A DNA stretch of 42,706 nucleotides from Verrucomicrobiota bacterium (lineage in GTDB: Bacteria; Verrucomicrobiota; Verrucomicrobiia; Chthoniobacterales; Terrimicrobiaceae). Position numbers and translations under genes: made by a program. Shown piece by piece: positions 42,549 through 42,706 of this stretch. The notes beneath the pieces are model-generated. The model ran no database searches. It was not told the origin of the DNA and was given only the letters and a program-made list of their open reading frames with translations. Position 1 is the first letter of the stretch. Each line of letters begins with the position of its first letter. The stretch is taken from contig VFJO01000034.1 of the NCBI GenBank assembly GCA_009886045.1, positions 1 through 42,706 on the forward strand, given 5' to 3'.

Positions 42549-42706
42549 ATCCGACCCTCGTAGTTATCATGCACACCGATGAGCTTTTTGCAAAACCTAA
42601 AAAACTAACTCGATCAAAATGGCCCCGATTTTAAAAAATCCTAAAAACAGCATGGATTTCGATTTGAAATCCAAAATCTTGTCTTAAATCAAACAATGGA
42701 CCTGAA
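42549..42706. other. Spacer after casE up to the window end, with hairpin
   Basis: AT-rich spacer. TGGATTTC-gattt-GAAATCCA at 42653-42673 makes an 8-bp hairpin. An ATG at 42696 starts M-D-L and may open the next gene, possibly one of the missing cas genes, but only about 11 bases are visible. No CRISPR repeat can be called from a single hairpin. Confidence 0.4.

Noticed and set aside
42653-42673. Single hairpin after casE as a possible CRISPR repeat
   Set aside because: Only one copy is visible, it is AT-rich and lacks the repeat-spacer pattern; no array can be claimed.

Overview
The window most likely comes from the chromosome of a Verrucomicrobiota bacterium. This is an inference from gene content: two secreted proteins end in PEP-CTERM sorting tails, an Ala/Pro-repeat FecR-like protein and IS66 debris are present, there is a Ysc-type secretion cassette, and coding DNA is moderately GC-rich with few clear Shine-Dalgarno sites. 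No rRNA is present, so the phylum is not proven.

Layout. (A) 1-2559, minus strand: a tight type III secretion cassette, sctW (YopN/TyeA-like) - sycN-like - yscX-like - yscY-like - sctV (cut by the window edge), in the same order as the Yersinia yopN-tyeA-sycN-yscX-yscY-lcrD block. (B) 2612-8165: a plastic zone. It holds an intact ChaA-type Ca2+/H+ antiporter, a PEP-CTERM cupredoxin, a 3'-truncated second chaA, a group II intron reverse-transcriptase fragment, an IS66 transposase remnant with a precise 78-bp insertion, a phage terminase fragment and tRNA-Glu(UUC). (C) 8251-11308, minus strand: nuoB-nuoC-rnd-nadC, an overlapping housekeeping operon with complex I genes separated from the rest of nuo. 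(D) 11411-17782: a PhoD-like phosphatase, the FecR-like repeat protein, an L,D-transpeptidase lipoprotein, a PEP-CTERM beta-propeller-like protein, an Rpn/PD-(D/E)XK protein with a 21-bp tandem repeat, and a 37-residue signal-peptide remnant. (E) 18007-29600: smc, an M20 dipeptidase, a second L,D-transpeptidase, a DUF309 protein, a frameshifted peptidoglycan-binding protein, an ABC-F ATPase, and zwf-glk for entry of glucose into the pentose phosphate pathway. (F) 29720-37117, plus strand: a complete metal-resistance operon in the order of Cupriavidus cnrYXHCBA, that is anti-sigma, metal sensor, ECF sigma factor, outer-membrane factor, membrane-fusion protein and HME-RND pump, followed by a small secreted Cys/His protein. 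(G) 37400-42706: a type I-E CRISPR-Cas operon, cas3-casA-casB-casE, then a gap and the window end. casC/cas7 and casD/cas5 are not in their usual place between casB and casE.

How the genes work together. The F operon looks self-contained: periplasmic metal bound by the CnrX-like sensor should release the ECF sigma factor from the CnrY-like anchor, and the sigma factor would then drive its own operon, including the tripartite exporter. The A cassette supplies the gatekeeper, its chaperone, the YscX/YscY pair and the export gate of an injectisome whose remaining parts lie outside the window. The G operon supplies the nuclease-helicase, large and small Cascade subunits and the crRNA-processing enzyme. 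The crRNA backbone proteins, the adaptation genes and the array must lie to the right or elsewhere.

The points most worth a second look are the Ysc-type cassette, the CnrX-like sensor that keeps four of five remembered metal ligands at identical residue numbers but lacks the methionine, the casB-casE adjacency, and the 78-bp insertion that splits an otherwise in-frame IS66 transposase.
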